The notes under the pieces are model-generated. The model searched no databases and had not been told where the DNA came from. It worked only from the letters and a program-made list of their open reading frames with translations. From positions 1-44,364 of the forward strand of contig NZ_JADCDB010000026.1 in assembly GCF_020252395.1 (NCBI RefSeq): a stretch of 44,364 nucleotides of DNA. Direction: 5' to 3'. The stretch is from Aestuariivirga sp. (GTDB lineage Bacteria > Pseudomonadota > Alphaproteobacteria > Rhizobiales > Aestuariivirgaceae). The position numbers and the translations under genes were made by a program. Shown here one piece after another: positions 8,681-17,414 of the stretch (within the stretch, counting starts at the first letter, position 1; every line of letters begins with the position of its first letter).

Positions 8681-10354
8681 TCACGCCTCGAAGCTTACGC
8701 GGCCATCGCAGATCGTCGTGACCGGCCGCACATTGGCAACCTGGTCCTTCGGCGTCTTCTCCATGTCAGAATCGAGCACCACCACGTCGGCGAGGAAGCC
8801 CTCTTTCAGCGTGCCCTTTCTGTCCTCCATGAATTCCATGTAGGCCCCCGCCGCGGTGAAGCTGTGGAGCGTGTCCATCAGGCTCTGCGCCTGCGGCGGG
8901 CAGTTGGGTTTCAATGGCGCCGCGGTCATCGCCGCCTGCATGCCGAGGAAGGGGCTTAAGGGCGCCACCGGCCAGTCGGAGGAGAAGGCAATCACCGCCC
9001 CCGTCTCGCGCAGCGTCTGCCAGGCATAGGCCCATGGCAGCTTGGTCCCGACGCGCGACAGAATCGGCTCATGCGGCGAGCCGGGCACGCCCACGCCGGC
9101 GATGGGCTGCAGCGAGGCGATAACGCCCAGCTCCTTCAGCCGCTTGATGTCGGCAGGGTCGATCATCTCGATATGCTCGATGCGGTGGCGCGAGTCGCGT
9201 TTGCCATTCACCTTGATCGCATTTTCATAAGCATCGAGCGTGCGCCTGACGCCGCCGTCGCCGATAGCATGGGTTGCCACCTGCAGCCCGTGCTTGTCGG
9301 CGCGGCGTACGATCTCGTTCATCTCCTCCGCCGTGAACAGCGGTGCGCCCATGTTCTCAGGCTGGCCGGGATAGCCCTCGAGCATCAGCGCGGTATAGGT
9401 TTCGAGCACGCCGTCGACGAACACCTTCACGCGGTCGCAATGCAGCATCTCGCCACCCGGCCGCGTGCGGCCATATTTGGCGCGCATCTCGGCTGCCTCC
9501 TCGACGCGGGCGATCTCGAAGGTGTTCTTCTGGTGGAAGGGAATCTCGACGCGCGCATACATCTCGCCGCGGTCCAGCAGCGCCTGCAGCAGTTCGAGCT
9601 GATACCAGTTGCCATCCATGTTGTGCATCGACGTGATGCCGAGGGACGCCGCATGCGCGATGCCTTTCTTGAAGAAGCCGATGTCGAGTTCGCGCTGTGC
9701 GGCCGTTGCCGGCGGCTCTGGATTCTCGCCCGTGGTCATGCCCAGCCATTCGCGCCCGCCCGTGGGGGTCAGCGCCTGGACAAGCATATAGGCGGCGGGC
9801 TCGCGCAGTTCGCCCGTGGCGATGCCATTGTCGTCGAGCACGATCTCATTGCCGGTGGGCAGTTCACGACCCTTCATGATGCCGGCTATCTCCAGCGCCT
9901 TGGTATTGGCCCACATGGTGTGGTGGTCGAAGCAGCCCATGATGAAGGGAATGTCGGAGACCATGCGGTCCAGCATCTGCCGGGTGATCGGCTCGCCGAA
10001 GGCCTCATGCGCGATGCCGGTTGCCAGCAGCACGGGCTCGCCCGGCCGCTGTCGGCGGAACAGGGCCACGGCTTCGGCCACCGCCGCGAAACCGGTCATG
10101 CCATTCAGCATCAGCGTGTCGAGTTCGACGGCCCCGCCGAAGAGGTGCACATGGCCCTCGATGATGCCGGGCATCACCGTCTTCTGCGCGGCATCGATGA
10201 CGCGCGTGTGCTTGGCCTTGAGTCCCGCCACGTCATCCATGGATCCCAGCCGGATGATCCGGTTCCCGGCAATCGCCACCGCTTCTGCCTGCGGCCGCGC
10301 GGGGTCCATGGTCAGCACACGGGCATTGGTGATCAGAATGTCGGCGGCGGTCAT
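8681..10354 (-). CDS. Metal-dependent amidohydrolase, YtcJ-like
   Basis: A 557-residue protein starting MTAADILITNARVLTMDP, with AAAGGACG just before the ATG at 10354. The first metal-binding motif is GHVHLFGG, followed by ATHAIGDGGVRRTLDAYE and HRIEHIEM, then FSSDWPVAPLSPF with the metal-site aspartate. This is the amidohydrolase_3 layout of YtcJ-type enzymes, whose members hydrolyse N-acyl or formamide-like C-N bonds. There is no signal peptide, so it is cytoplasmic. The substrate cannot be read from sequence. It interrupts the usual alr-radA neighbourhood, together with mlaE and mlaF. Confidence 0.88.
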   Translation of the reverse strand: MTAADILITNARVLTMDPARPQAEAVAIAGNRIIRLGSMDDVAGLKAKHTRVIDAAQKTVMPGIIEGHVHLFGGAVELDTLMLNGMTGFAAVAEAVALFRRQRPGEPVLLATGIAHEAFGEPITRQMLDRMVSDIPFIMGCFDHHTMWANTKALEIAGIMKGRELPTGNEIVLDDNGIATGELREPAAYMLVQALTPTGGREWLGMTTGENPEPPATAAQRELDIGFFKKGIAHAASLGITSMHNMDGNWYQLELLQALLDRGEMYARVEIPFHQKNTFEIARVEEAAEMRAKYGRTRPGGEMLHCDRVKVFVDGVLETYTALMLEGYPGQPENMGAPLFTAEEMNEIVRRADKHGLQVATHAIGDGGVRRTLDAYENAIKVNGKRDSRHRIEHIEMIDPADIKRLKELGVIASLQPIAGVGVPGSPHEPILSRVGTKLPWAYAWQTLRETGAVIAFSSDWPVAPLSPFLGMQAAMTAAPLKPNCPPQAQSLMDTLHSFTAAGAYMEFMEDRKGTLKEGFLADVVVLDSDMEKTPKDQVANVRPVTTICDGRVSFEA

Positions 10355-10393
10355 GTCAGGCGTCCTTTGAGTTGCGCCTGTGAAATTGCCCTC

Positions 10394-10422
10394 TTGACGA
10401 AACCCCGGCAAGCCCTCACCTT
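10394..10422 (+). promoter_or_regulatory. Candidate sigma-70 promoter of the tiny transcription unit
   Basis: CTTGACG gives a -35 element TTGACG at 10394-10399; 17 bases later CACCTT occupies the -10 position at 10417-10422. The -35 fits the rhizobial CTTGAC consensus well, but the -10 is poor. The predicted start would leave a leader of about 25 nt before the strong ribosome site. Confidence 0.4.
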
Positions 10423-10440
10423 GGACGCAGTGTCAACAAC

Positions 10441-10455
10441 GAAAGGAGGTGATCC
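10441..10455 (+). promoter_or_regulatory. Exceptionally long Shine-Dalgarno sequence
   Basis: GAAAGGAGGTGATCC is complementary over all 15 bases to the conserved 3' end of 16S rRNA. The GGAGG core is 7 nt from the ATG at 10457, the ideal spacing. Most genes in this window match only 4-6 bases. Confidence 0.75.
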
Positions 10456-10456
10456 G

Positions 10457-10519
10457 ATGTCGAGTGAGTTCACTGTGCCGGCGGGCCGGATCGTTGCCTC
10501 CGCGAGCGTGCGGAGCTGA
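10457..10519 (+). CDS. 20-residue ORF with extreme ribosome-binding site
   Basis: ATG at 10457 opens a 20-codon frame ending in TGA at 10517-10519 (MSSEFTVPAG then RIVASASVRS). It is on the strand opposite to both neighbours, lies between the starts and ends of the amidohydrolase and mlaF genes, and is bounded by a candidate promoter and a good terminator, making an independent transcript of about 160 nt. The peptide is soluble, with no membrane segment and no codon run typical of an amino-acid attenuator. It could be a real microprotein, or the RNA may act mainly by engaging the 16S tail. No family recognised. Confidence 0.55.
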   Translation: MSSEFTVPAGRIVASASVRS

Positions 10520-10558
10520 CGCAACGGTGTCGAGACCGCTTCCCGGCGCATCTCACGG

Positions 10559-10586
10559 AAAGGCCGCCAGCTCTGGCGGCCTTTTT
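10559..10586 (+). terminator. Rho-independent terminator of the tiny transcription unit
   Basis: A palindrome built on GGCCGCC and GGCGGCC with flanking AAA/TTT pairs is followed by TTTTT on the + strand. It is 40 nt after the stop of the 20-residue ORF. A hairpin plus T run of this quality supports a real short + strand transcript. Confidence 0.8.
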
Positions 10587-10658
10587 CGTTCCACACGTCT
10601 CTCTTTCCTCTCCTCCACCGGGGGATAGGAAAAGGTGAGGGGGGCCGTGAGTCCGCCG

Positions 10659-11435
10659 CTAAGGCTTCAGCACATCCATCTGGATCGGCCCTTCGGCGCG
10701 GCCGTGGATGAACTGGTCGACGTAAGGATTGCCGCTCGTGTCGATGGTCTTCGCGGGCCCCTGCCAGACGATCTCGCCTTTGAAGATCATGGCAATGTCG
10801 TCGGCGATCTTGCGGGCAGACGCCATGTCATGGGTGATCGACACGGTGGTGGCGCCCAGCCTTTTCACGCAGTCGACGATCAGGTTGTTGATGACGTCCG
10901 CCATGATCGGGTCGAGCCCCGTCGTCGGTTCGTCGAAGAAGATGATCTCGGGGTCCGCCGCAATGGCGCGGGCAAGCCCCACGCGCTTCTGCATGCCGCC
11001 CGAGAGTTCCGCCGGATAGAGATTGCCGACGTCCGGAGTGAGCCCCACCTGACCCAGCTTCTCGATGGCGATGTCGCGGGCTCGCGAGCGTGCCATGTGG
11101 CGGCCCTGGATCAGGCCGAAGGCGACATTCTCCCACACGGAGAGCGAGTCGAAGAGAGCGGCCCCCTGGAACAGCATGCCGAAGCGCGCCAGATATTCGT
11201 CGCGCGCGCTGCCCCGAAGGCCCACGGCCTCTTCGCCCGCGATGCGGATCGAGCCAGAATCGGGATGCAGCAGGCCGAGGATGCATTTCAGCATCACCGA
11301 TTTGCCCGTGCCCGAGCCGCCGATCACCACCAGCGAATGGCCCTTGGGCACCGACAGCGTCACACCGTTCAGCACATGCTTCGGCCCGAAGCTCTTCGTC
11401 ACGCCAGCAAGTTCGATGTATCCCGCTTCGGCCAT
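10659..11435 (-). CDS. mlaF: MlaF-type ABC transporter ATPase
   Basis: A 258-residue ATPase of the Mla phospholipid-transport family, which keeps outer-membrane lipid asymmetry. Walker A is GGSGTGKS, the signature is LSGGMQKR (typical of Mla/Ttg2A), Walker B is IIFFDEPTTGLDP, and THDM follows. I chose ATG 11435, two bases after the mlaE stop; an upstream in-frame TTG at 11441 adds two residues. The unit reads alr-mlaE-mlaF, but the periplasmic MCE protein MlaD is not behind it, so that partner must be encoded elsewhere. Confidence 0.92.
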   Translation of the reverse strand: MAEAGYIELAGVTKSFGPKHVLNGVTLSVPKGHSLVVIGGSGTGKSVMLKCILGLLHPDSGSIRIAGEEAVGLRGSARDEYLARFGMLFQGAALFDSLSVWENVAFGLIQGRHMARSRARDIAIEKLGQVGLTPDVGNLYPAELSGGMQKRVGLARAIAADPEIIFFDEPTTGLDPIMADVINNLIVDCVKRLGATTVSITHDMASARKIADDIAMIFKGEIVWQGPAKTIDTSGNPYVDQFIHGRAEGPIQMDVLKP

Positions 11436-11437
11436 GA

Positions 11438-12211
11438 TCAATCCGCGAAGAGCAGCGAGGTGAGGGCGAAGTTGGCGGCGAGGATCAGGATCGCCGAGGA
11501 CACCACCGCGTTCGTCGTGGCGCGGCCCACGCCTTGCGCGCCGCCCTTGGAGTTGAAGCCGTGGTAGCAGCCCATCACCGCGATGATGAAGCCGAAGACG
11601 GCGGCCTTGATGAGGCCCGAGGTCACGTCGTCAATTTCGAGGAAGTCCGCCGTGTTGCGGATATAGGCATAGCCGTTGAGGCCGATGGAGCGAGTGCCGA
11701 CGATGTAGCCGCCCATGATTCCGATGATGTCGGCGATGCCAACGAGAATGGGCAGCGTCACCACCGCCGCGATGATGCGCGGGCCCACGAGATACTTGAA
11801 CGGATTGGTGGCCAGCGTCACCAGCGCGTCGATCTGCTCCGTCACCCGCATGGTGCCGAGTTCCGCTGCGATCGAGGCGCCCACGCGTCCCGCCACCATC
11901 AGCCCCGCCAGCACCGGCCCCAACTCGCGCGTGATGCCAAGCGCGACGATCGAGGCCACCAGGCTTTCCGCGTTGAAGCGGGAGGAGCCGAGATAGATCT
12001 GCAGGGCCAGCGCACCGCCGGTGAAGAAGGCGGTGAGGCCGACCACGGGCAGCGAGAAATATCCGATGCGCATCATCTGCTCGAGGATCTGGCGCAGAAA
12101 GATCTTCGGCGTCAGGCCCTGCAGCAGCGCGTCCTTCAGGAAGATCGCGACGCGGCCGGTTTCTTCGAGCAGCGCAAGCGTCGCGCGGCCGATATGGGCA
12201 AGGATGTTCAA
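11438..12211 (-). CDS. mlaE: MlaE-type ABC transporter permease
   Basis: A 257-residue integral membrane protein with about five to six helices and the MlaE-specific stretch ELGPVLAGLMVAGRVGASIA followed by ELGTMRVTEQIDAL. The start is TTG at 12211, overlapping the alr stop as TTGA, and no suitable ATG exists before the conserved region. It pairs with MlaF two bases downstream. Coupling to alanine racemase places two envelope functions on one message. Confidence 0.92.
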   Translation of the reverse strand: MNILAHIGRATLALLEETGRVAIFLKDALLQGLTPKIFLRQILEQMMRIGYFSLPVVGLTAFFTGGALALQIYLGSSRFNAESLVASIVALGITRELGPVLAGLMVAGRVGASIAAELGTMRVTEQIDALVTLATNPFKYLVGPRIIAAVVTLPILVGIADIIGIMGGYIVGTRSIGLNGYAYIRNTADFLEIDDVTSGLIKAAVFGFIIAVMGCYHGFNSKGGAQGVGRATTNAVVSSAILILAANFALTSLLFAD

Positions 12212-13347
12212 GCTCTGCCGTCCGATTCGAGACCCGTGTAGAGCCTTGCATAGCGGCTGCCCAGCCTCGTCAGCAACTCGTAGGATATGGTGCCGGCCCA
12301 GGATGCCGCCTCGTCGATGCCGATGTGCCGCCCGATGAGCTCCGCCCGGGTGCCGCGCTTCACCTCATCCTCAGGAAGGCAGGTGATATCGATCCCCATC
12401 ATGTCCATTGAAATGCGCCCGATAACCGGGCAGCGGCGGCCATTGATGAAAACCTGGGCAGGGCCGCCGGGTTCCCGCGATGACAGGGCGCGGGGCACGC
12501 CATCCTTGTAGCCCGCGCCGAGCACCGCGATGCGCGTCGGCCGTGTTGCTTTCCACGTCGCGCCATAGCCAACCGTGTCACCGGCGGCAACCTCACGCAG
12601 TTGCATCACCGCGCCTTCCAGAATGGCAACGGCATGCATCGGATTCGCAACATTCGGCGTCGGATTTCCGCCGTAAAGCGCGATGCCCGGGCGCACCAGA
12701 TCATGCACGAAACCGCCGCCCAGAAAGATGCCGCTGGAGTTGGCAAGGCTCGCCGCCACCTCCGGCAGCTTGGCCCGCACCGCCGCAAAAGCCGCGCGCT
12801 GGCGCAGGTTCAGCGGGTGGGAGGGCTCGTCGGCGCAGGCCAGATGGCTCATCAGCAGCGTGACGTTCAGCCCCGCCATGGTGAAATTGTCCGCGAGCAG
12901 GGCCTCGAACTCCGGCATTGAGAATCCCAGCCGGTTGATGCCGGTATCGACATGAATGGCGCAGGGCAGTTTCCGCCCGTAAACCCTTCCAAACGCTGCC
13001 CATTCCCGGGCTTCCTCGATGGAAATCAGGGCCGGGCAGAGAGCGAGCTTGGCATAGAATTCGGCTTGTCCCGCAAACAACCCGTCGAGGATATAGATGG
13101 TGGCCTCGGGCAGCAGCCCGCGCAGCTCTTCCCCCTCCTTGGGCCGCGCCACGAAGAAGGAGCGGCAGCCGGCCTCCCACAGCGACTTCGCTACGGGTGC
13201 GATCCCCAGCCCGTACGCGTTGCCCTTCACTGCGGCGCCGCATTCCGCCTTTCCGGCCAATGCGTTAAGCCGGCGCCAGTTGTTCTTCAGCGCCACCAGG
13301 GCAATGGTCAGCACCGCGCCGGCGAGGTCCTCTGGAGTGGGGGTCAT
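12208..13347 (-). CDS. alr: Alanine racemase
   Basis: Makes D-alanine for peptidoglycan. The 379-residue protein has the PLP-lysine motif AAVKGNAYGLG with Lys41, slightly different from the usual VKADAYGHG, and the second catalytic base in VGYGATWK. The C-terminal beta domain has GRISMDMMGIDIT. ATG 13347 starts the conserved region; a longer open frame to 13458 has no family support. It follows dnaB by 128 nt on the same strand, the dnaB-alr adjacency seen widely in Proteobacteria. Confidence 0.95.
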   Translation of the reverse strand: MTPTPEDLAGAVLTIALVALKNNWRRLNALAGKAECGAAVKGNAYGLGIAPVAKSLWEAGCRSFFVARPKEGEELRGLLPEATIYILDGLFAGQAEFYAKLALCPALISIEEAREWAAFGRVYGRKLPCAIHVDTGINRLGFSMPEFEALLADNFTMAGLNVTLLMSHLACADEPSHPLNLRQRAAFAAVRAKLPEVAASLANSSGIFLGGGFVHDLVRPGIALYGGNPTPNVANPMHAVAILEGAVMQLREVAAGDTVGYGATWKATRPTRIAVLGAGYKDGVPRALSSREPGGPAQVFINGRRCPVIGRISMDMMGIDITCLPEDEVKRGTRAELIGRHIGIDEAASWAGTISYELLTRLGSRYARLYTGLESDGRA

Positions 13348-13475
13348 CTTGCGGGCCAAGTCCTTTCGGCGATTGCCATAAGCGGCGCGCGCGCGTGGAT
13401 CAAGCCTTCCCTTGTGGCAGTCGAGACTTCGACGGCCGCCTCCCTTCTGGCGCACCACGCATCTGCGTCTTGCCG

Positions 13476-14975
13476 CTATTCGAAGCGTTCCGGCAGGTGG
13501 TCGGCGCGCGCCAGGTTCTGGAACTTGGTGAGGCTGGCCTCGAACTGCAGCTCGACGGTGCCGGTGGGGCCGTGCCTCTGCTTGCCGATGATGACTTCGG
13601 CGACGCCGTTCACCCGGTTCATCTGCTCCTGCCAGTCGAAGTGCTCCTGCGTGTTGGGTCTGGGCTCCTTGCGGGCAAGATAATATTCCTCACGATAGAC
13701 GAACAGCACCACGTCGGCGTCCTGCTCGATGGAGCCCGATTCGCGCAGGTCGGCGAGCTGCGGGCGCTTCTCGTCGCGGTTCTCGACCTGGCGCGACAGC
13801 TGCGAGAGGGCAACGATCGGCACGGAGAGTTCCTTGGCGAGCGCCTTGAGGCCCACGGTGATTTCGGAAACCTCTTGCACGCGGCCTTCGGCGGCGCGGC
13901 GCGACGAGCCGGAGAGCAGCTGCAGATAGTCGACAACCAGAAGCCCCAGCCCCCGCTGGCGCTTGAGCCTGCGTGCGCGCGCCGCCACCTGCGCGATGCT
14001 GATGCCGCCGGTTGCGTCGATGTAGAGCGGCAGCGACTGCATCTCGCGCGTCACCTCGACGATCTTGGCGAACTCGTCCTCGTTGATCTTGCCCCGGCGG
14101 ATGCGCTCCGAGGGGATCATCGCCTGTTCGGAAATGATGCGCGTGGCCAGCTGCTCGGCTGACATTTCGAGCGAGAAGAAGGCAACCACACCGCCATCCG
14201 TCACCTTCACCGAGCCATCGGCATTGTGCTCGGCCTTATAGGCCCTGGCGATGTTGTAGGCGATATTGGTGGCCAGCGATGTCTTGCCCATGGCGGGCCT
14301 GCCGGCGATGATGATGAGGTCGGAGGCCTGAAGCCCACCCATCTTCTCGTCAAGGTCCCGAAGGCCTGTGGAGATGCCGGAGAGGCCGCCGTCACGCTGA
14401 TAGGCGTTCGCCGCCATGTCCACCGCATCGGTGAGCGCGCGGGCGAAAGGTTGGAAGCCCTGGCCATATTTGGCCGTCTCCGCCAGCGAATAGAGCGTCT
14501 GCTCGGCGCGCTCGATCAGTTCGCGGGAGGTGTCCTCGATGTCGGGTTCGAAGGCCTCGTTGACGAGATCGGTACCGATGCCGATGAGCTTACGCCGCTG
14601 CGCCAGCTCATAGATAGTGCGGCCATATTCTTCCGCATTGATGATGGTGGTGGCGCTCGCCGCGAGACGAGCGAGATATGCCGTGCCGCCGATCTCCTTC
14701 AGCGTCGCGTCATTCTCGAAATGGGTCTTGAGGGTGACGGGGCTCGCCAGCTTGCCGATCTTGATCAGCGTTGTGGCCGCTTCGTAGATGCGCGCATGCA
14801 GTGGTTCGAAGAAATGCTCCGGTGCCAGGAAGGCCGAGACCTTGTCGGCCGCCTCGTTGTTGACGAGGATCGCGCCCAGCAGCGCCTGCTCCGCCTCGAT
14901 GTTGTGGGGCGGGGTGCGATAACTCCCGTCGTCCGGTGCGGGTTCGACGGCGCGGAGGGCAGGGGTCTGAATCAT
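13476..14975 (-). CDS. dnaB: Replicative DNA helicase DnaB
   Basis: A 499-residue hexameric helicase that unwinds DNA at the replication fork. The N-terminal primase-interacting domain (PHNIEAEQALLGAIL near residues 23-37) is followed by a RecA-like core with Walker A GRPAMGKT at 225-232, FFSLEMSAEQL and LLVVDYLQLL. The C-terminus contains KQRHGPTGTVELQF. There is no intein. The gene lies between cfa and alr. Confidence 0.97.
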   Translation of the reverse strand: MIQTPALRAVEPAPDDGSYRTPPHNIEAEQALLGAILVNNEAADKVSAFLAPEHFFEPLHARIYEAATTLIKIGKLASPVTLKTHFENDATLKEIGGTAYLARLAASATTIINAEEYGRTIYELAQRRKLIGIGTDLVNEAFEPDIEDTSRELIERAEQTLYSLAETAKYGQGFQPFARALTDAVDMAANAYQRDGGLSGISTGLRDLDEKMGGLQASDLIIIAGRPAMGKTSLATNIAYNIARAYKAEHNADGSVKVTDGGVVAFFSLEMSAEQLATRIISEQAMIPSERIRRGKINEDEFAKIVEVTREMQSLPLYIDATGGISIAQVAARARRLKRQRGLGLLVVDYLQLLSGSSRRAAEGRVQEVSEITVGLKALAKELSVPIVALSQLSRQVENRDEKRPQLADLRESGSIEQDADVVLFVYREEYYLARKEPRPNTQEHFDWQEQMNRVNGVAEVIIGKQRHGPTGTVELQFEASLTKFQNLARADHLPERFE

Positions 14976-15090
14976 GGCGCGACCCTAGGTCGTTGCCGTC
15001 CCTTTGCGGCGCTTTTATGCGCCTTATGCCCGCTATCCACAATAACGCTGCGGAACGCCCGGAATGAAAGGGCGCGGCACCCCTTCGCCC

Positions 15091-16353
15091 TCACTCCGCC
15101 GGCAGCACCGATTTGAAGCGCGGCAGCTTCGAATCGATTTCGCGCAGGCGCTCTTCTTCGGCGAACATGTAGTTGCGGGTGAGCGGCAGGGCATGCTGGT
15201 TTTTCACGAACTGGATCTGGAAGTTGTTCATGCCCATGTAGCGGAAGGCGCATTCGGACGCCGCGAGATAGAACTCCCACATGCGGCAGAAGCGCTCGTC
15301 ATAGAGTTTCCTGGCGCGCTCGCGGTGATCGGCGAAGCGCAGGAACCATTCGCGCAGCGTCTTGGCATAGTGCAACCGCAGGATTTCGATGTCGCTGACA
15401 TAGAGGCCGGACTTCTCGATATGCGGCAGTACTTCGGAAAGAGCAGGGATGTAGCCGCCGGGGAAGATGTATTTCTTGATCCAGGCCGACGTGGCGTCGG
15501 GCCCTGCCGAGCGGTTGATCGAATGCAGCACCGCCACGCCATCATCCGCGAGGAGCGCGTTCACCTTGTTGAAGAACTCCCTGAAGTGGCCAACCCCCAC
15601 ATGCTCGAACATGCCGACCGAAACGACGCGGTCGAACTTGGCGTCGAGGTGGCGATAGTCCTTGAGCAGGAACTTCACGCGGTCTGAAACGCCGCGCTGC
15701 CTCGCGCGCTCGTTCGACAGTTTGTGCTGTTCTTCCGACAGCGTGACGCCGGTGACTTCGGCGCCGCAGATTTCCGCGAGGTAGAGGCCAAGCCCGCCCC
15801 AGCCGGAGCCGATGTCGAGAATCTTCATGCCAGGCTCGATGGCGAGCTTGGCCGCGATGTGGCGCTTCTTGGCCAGTTGCGCATCTTCCAGCGAGCCGTC
15901 ATCGGTCTCGAAATAGGCGCAGGAGTATTGCCGGTCGCGGTCGAGGAACAGATCGTAGAGCGCGCCCGACAAATCATAATGGTGGGCAACGTTATTCTTG
16001 GCCTTGCCGACAGGGTTATATTGGTCCACGCGCTTCAAAGCGATGCGCACGGCGTTCGCGGCCTTGGCGATCTTCGGCATCTTGTGCGTCTGGGCATTGT
16101 CCATGAGGATTGCCAGCGCATCGTAGATCGTGGAGCCGCCCGAAACGTCGAGCGTGCCGTCCATGTAGCATTCGCCGAGATAGAGGTCGGCATCGGCAGC
16201 GATCCTGGCGGCGGCGAGCGGCGTCATGATCGAGATGTTGACCGGCGTGCCTGTGCCATCGCCGTAGTCACGAAGCTTGCCGTCTGGCCCGGTCACCCGC
16301 AGCGTGCCCCTTTCGACGACCGTCTTCAGTGCCCGATCCAGAAGTGCATACAT
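15091..16353 (-). CDS. cfa: Cyclopropane-fatty-acyl-phospholipid synthase family protein
   Basis: A 420-residue SAM-dependent methyltransferase that adds a methylene bridge to unsaturated acyl chains in membrane lipids. An N-terminal lipid-binding part is followed by the SAM motif LDIGSGWGG at residues 179-187, with FETDDGSLEDAQ just before and SVGMFEHVG and FPGGYIP after it. No membrane segment; such enzymes bind the membrane peripherally. It lies between rplI and dnaB. An AT-rich patch at 16420-16440 could hold its promoter. Confidence 0.92.
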   Translation of the reverse strand: MYALLDRALKTVVERGTLRVTGPDGKLRDYGDGTGTPVNISIMTPLAAARIAADADLYLGECYMDGTLDVSGGSTIYDALAILMDNAQTHKMPKIAKAANAVRIALKRVDQYNPVGKAKNNVAHHYDLSGALYDLFLDRDRQYSCAYFETDDGSLEDAQLAKKRHIAAKLAIEPGMKILDIGSGWGGLGLYLAEICGAEVTGVTLSEEQHKLSNERARQRGVSDRVKFLLKDYRHLDAKFDRVVSVGMFEHVGVGHFREFFNKVNALLADDGVAVLHSINRSAGPDATSAWIKKYIFPGGYIPALSEVLPHIEKSGLYVSDIEILRLHYAKTLREWFLRFADHRERARKLYDERFCRMWEFYLAASECAFRYMGMNNFQIQFVKNQHALPLTRNYMFAEEERLREIDSKLPRFKSVLPAE

Positions 16354-16537
16354 GGTCCTGCGCTCCTAACCCCTTCCGCAATGGAAGTGCTGTTCAGCAT
16401 CTCCCCCAGGCGCCATACTTGTTAACAAAACTTTAATGTCAGCGGGAGGCCTGCGCAAGGGGTTGGTTTCACGAGGGTTAACGGAGCCCGTTTCTCTGGC
16501 GTCAGGCTGGGTTTTCCGCCTCCGGCGCGCAAATGAC

Positions 16538-16562
16538 AAAGGGCCGCCCGCAGGCGGCCCTG
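16538..16562 (-). terminator. Terminator of the rpsF-rpsR-rplI operon
   Basis: GGGCCGCC (16541-16548) and GGCGGCCC (16553-16560) form a perfect 8-bp stem with a 4-nt loop. Read on the minus strand it is followed by TTTGTCATTT, and it lies 27 nt after the rplI stop. Confidence 0.8.
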
Positions 16563-16586
16563 TCCTGTGTCGAATGGCGGACTGCG

Positions 16587-17162
16587 TCAGGCGTTGTCTT
16601 CCCTGGCGGCTTCGGCCTGGGCTTCCTCGAAGAGGGCCTCGGCGGCAGCACGGATTTCCGCACGGTCCGAGGTCGGGCCGGTGAGGTCTTCGCCGCGCGC
16701 CTGGGCGGCGGCTTCCTCGGGCGAGCGGGCGACGTTCACCGTGACCTTGACCTCGACTTCCGGATGCGGCGAAACGACAACATCGTGGAGGCCGATGGTC
16801 TTGATCGGGTTGGCCAGCATCACATGGCCACGGTCGATCTTGACGCCCACGGCGGCAGCCGCCTCGACGATGTCGCGGGGGCTGACGGAGCCATAGAGCT
16901 GGCCCGACTCGCCCGCCTGGCGGATCAGCGTGAACGTCTTGCCGTCCAGCGACTTGGCTTCTTCGCCGGCGGCAGCACGGCGTTCGGCGTTGCGGGCCTC
17001 AAGTGCCGCGCGCTCGCGCTCGAATTTGGCCCTATTTGCCTCGGTGGCGCGCAGCGCCTTGCCCTGCCGGAGAAGGAAGTTACGGGCAAAGCCGTCCTTG
17101 ACCTTCACCACCTCGCCCATGTGGCCGAGTTTGGAGACGCGCTCCAGAAGAATCACTTCCAT
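16587..17162 (-). CDS. rplI: Large-subunit ribosomal protein L9
   Basis: A 191-residue protein starting [19 protein letters not shown], the characteristic L9 N-terminal 23S-binding domain (with [16 protein letters not shown]), a long charged linking helix and a C-terminal domain ending [12 protein letters not shown]. About 40 residues longer than the E. coli protein because of an acidic alanine/glutamate-rich tail, common in this class. It starts 12 nt after rpsR. Confidence 0.97.
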   Translation of the reverse strand: MEVILLERVSKLGHMGEVVKVKDGFARNFLLRQGKALRATEANRAKFERERAALEARNAERRAAAGEEAKSLDGKTFTLIRQAGESGQLYGSVSPRDIVEAAAAVGVKIDRGHVMLANPIKTIGLHDVVVSPHPEVEVKVTVNVARSPEEAAAQARGEDLTGPTSDRAEIRAAAEALFEEAQAEAAREDNA

Positions 17163-17174
17163 GTTGCTTACTCC

Positions 17175-17414
17175 TTACTTCAGCACATAGGGCAGCAGGC
17201 CCAGGAAGCGAGAGCGCTTGATGGCCTTGGCCAGCTCGCGCTGCTTCTTGGCGCACACCGCGGTGATGCGGCTCGGCACTATCTTGCCGCGCTCGGAGAC
17301 ATAACGCTGCAGGAGGCGCACGTCCTTGTAGTCGATCTTCGGCGCGTTATCGCCGGTGAAGGGGCAGCTCTTCTTGCGGCGGAAGAAGGGGCGGCGTGCT
17401 TGCGGAGCGGACAT
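17175..17414 (-). CDS. rpsR: Small-subunit ribosomal protein S18
   Basis: A 79-residue basic protein with the S18 core [20 protein letters not shown] followed by [21 protein letters not shown]18 forms a dimer with S6 on the 30S platform. Its ATG shares one base with the rpsF stop (TGATG at 17412-17416), giving coupled, matched synthesis of the two partners. Confidence 0.97.
   Translation of the reverse strand: MSAPQARRPFFRRKKSCPFTGDNAPKIDYKDVRLLQRYVSERGKIVPSRITAVCAKKQRELAKAIKRSRFLGLLPYVLK

Noticed and set aside
10441-10455. Fragment of an inverted 16S rRNA 3' end
   Set aside because: Only 15 bases match, directly in front of an ATG at the right spacing; no further rRNA sequence follows, so it is a ribosome-binding site.
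9071-10519. A 482-codon open frame on the + strand across the amidohydrolase gene
   Set aside because: It mirrors the real gene in a GC-rich third-position shadow frame. The minus strand shows clear amidohydrolase motifs; only the last 20 codons (10457-10519), beyond the real gene, have a ribosome site.
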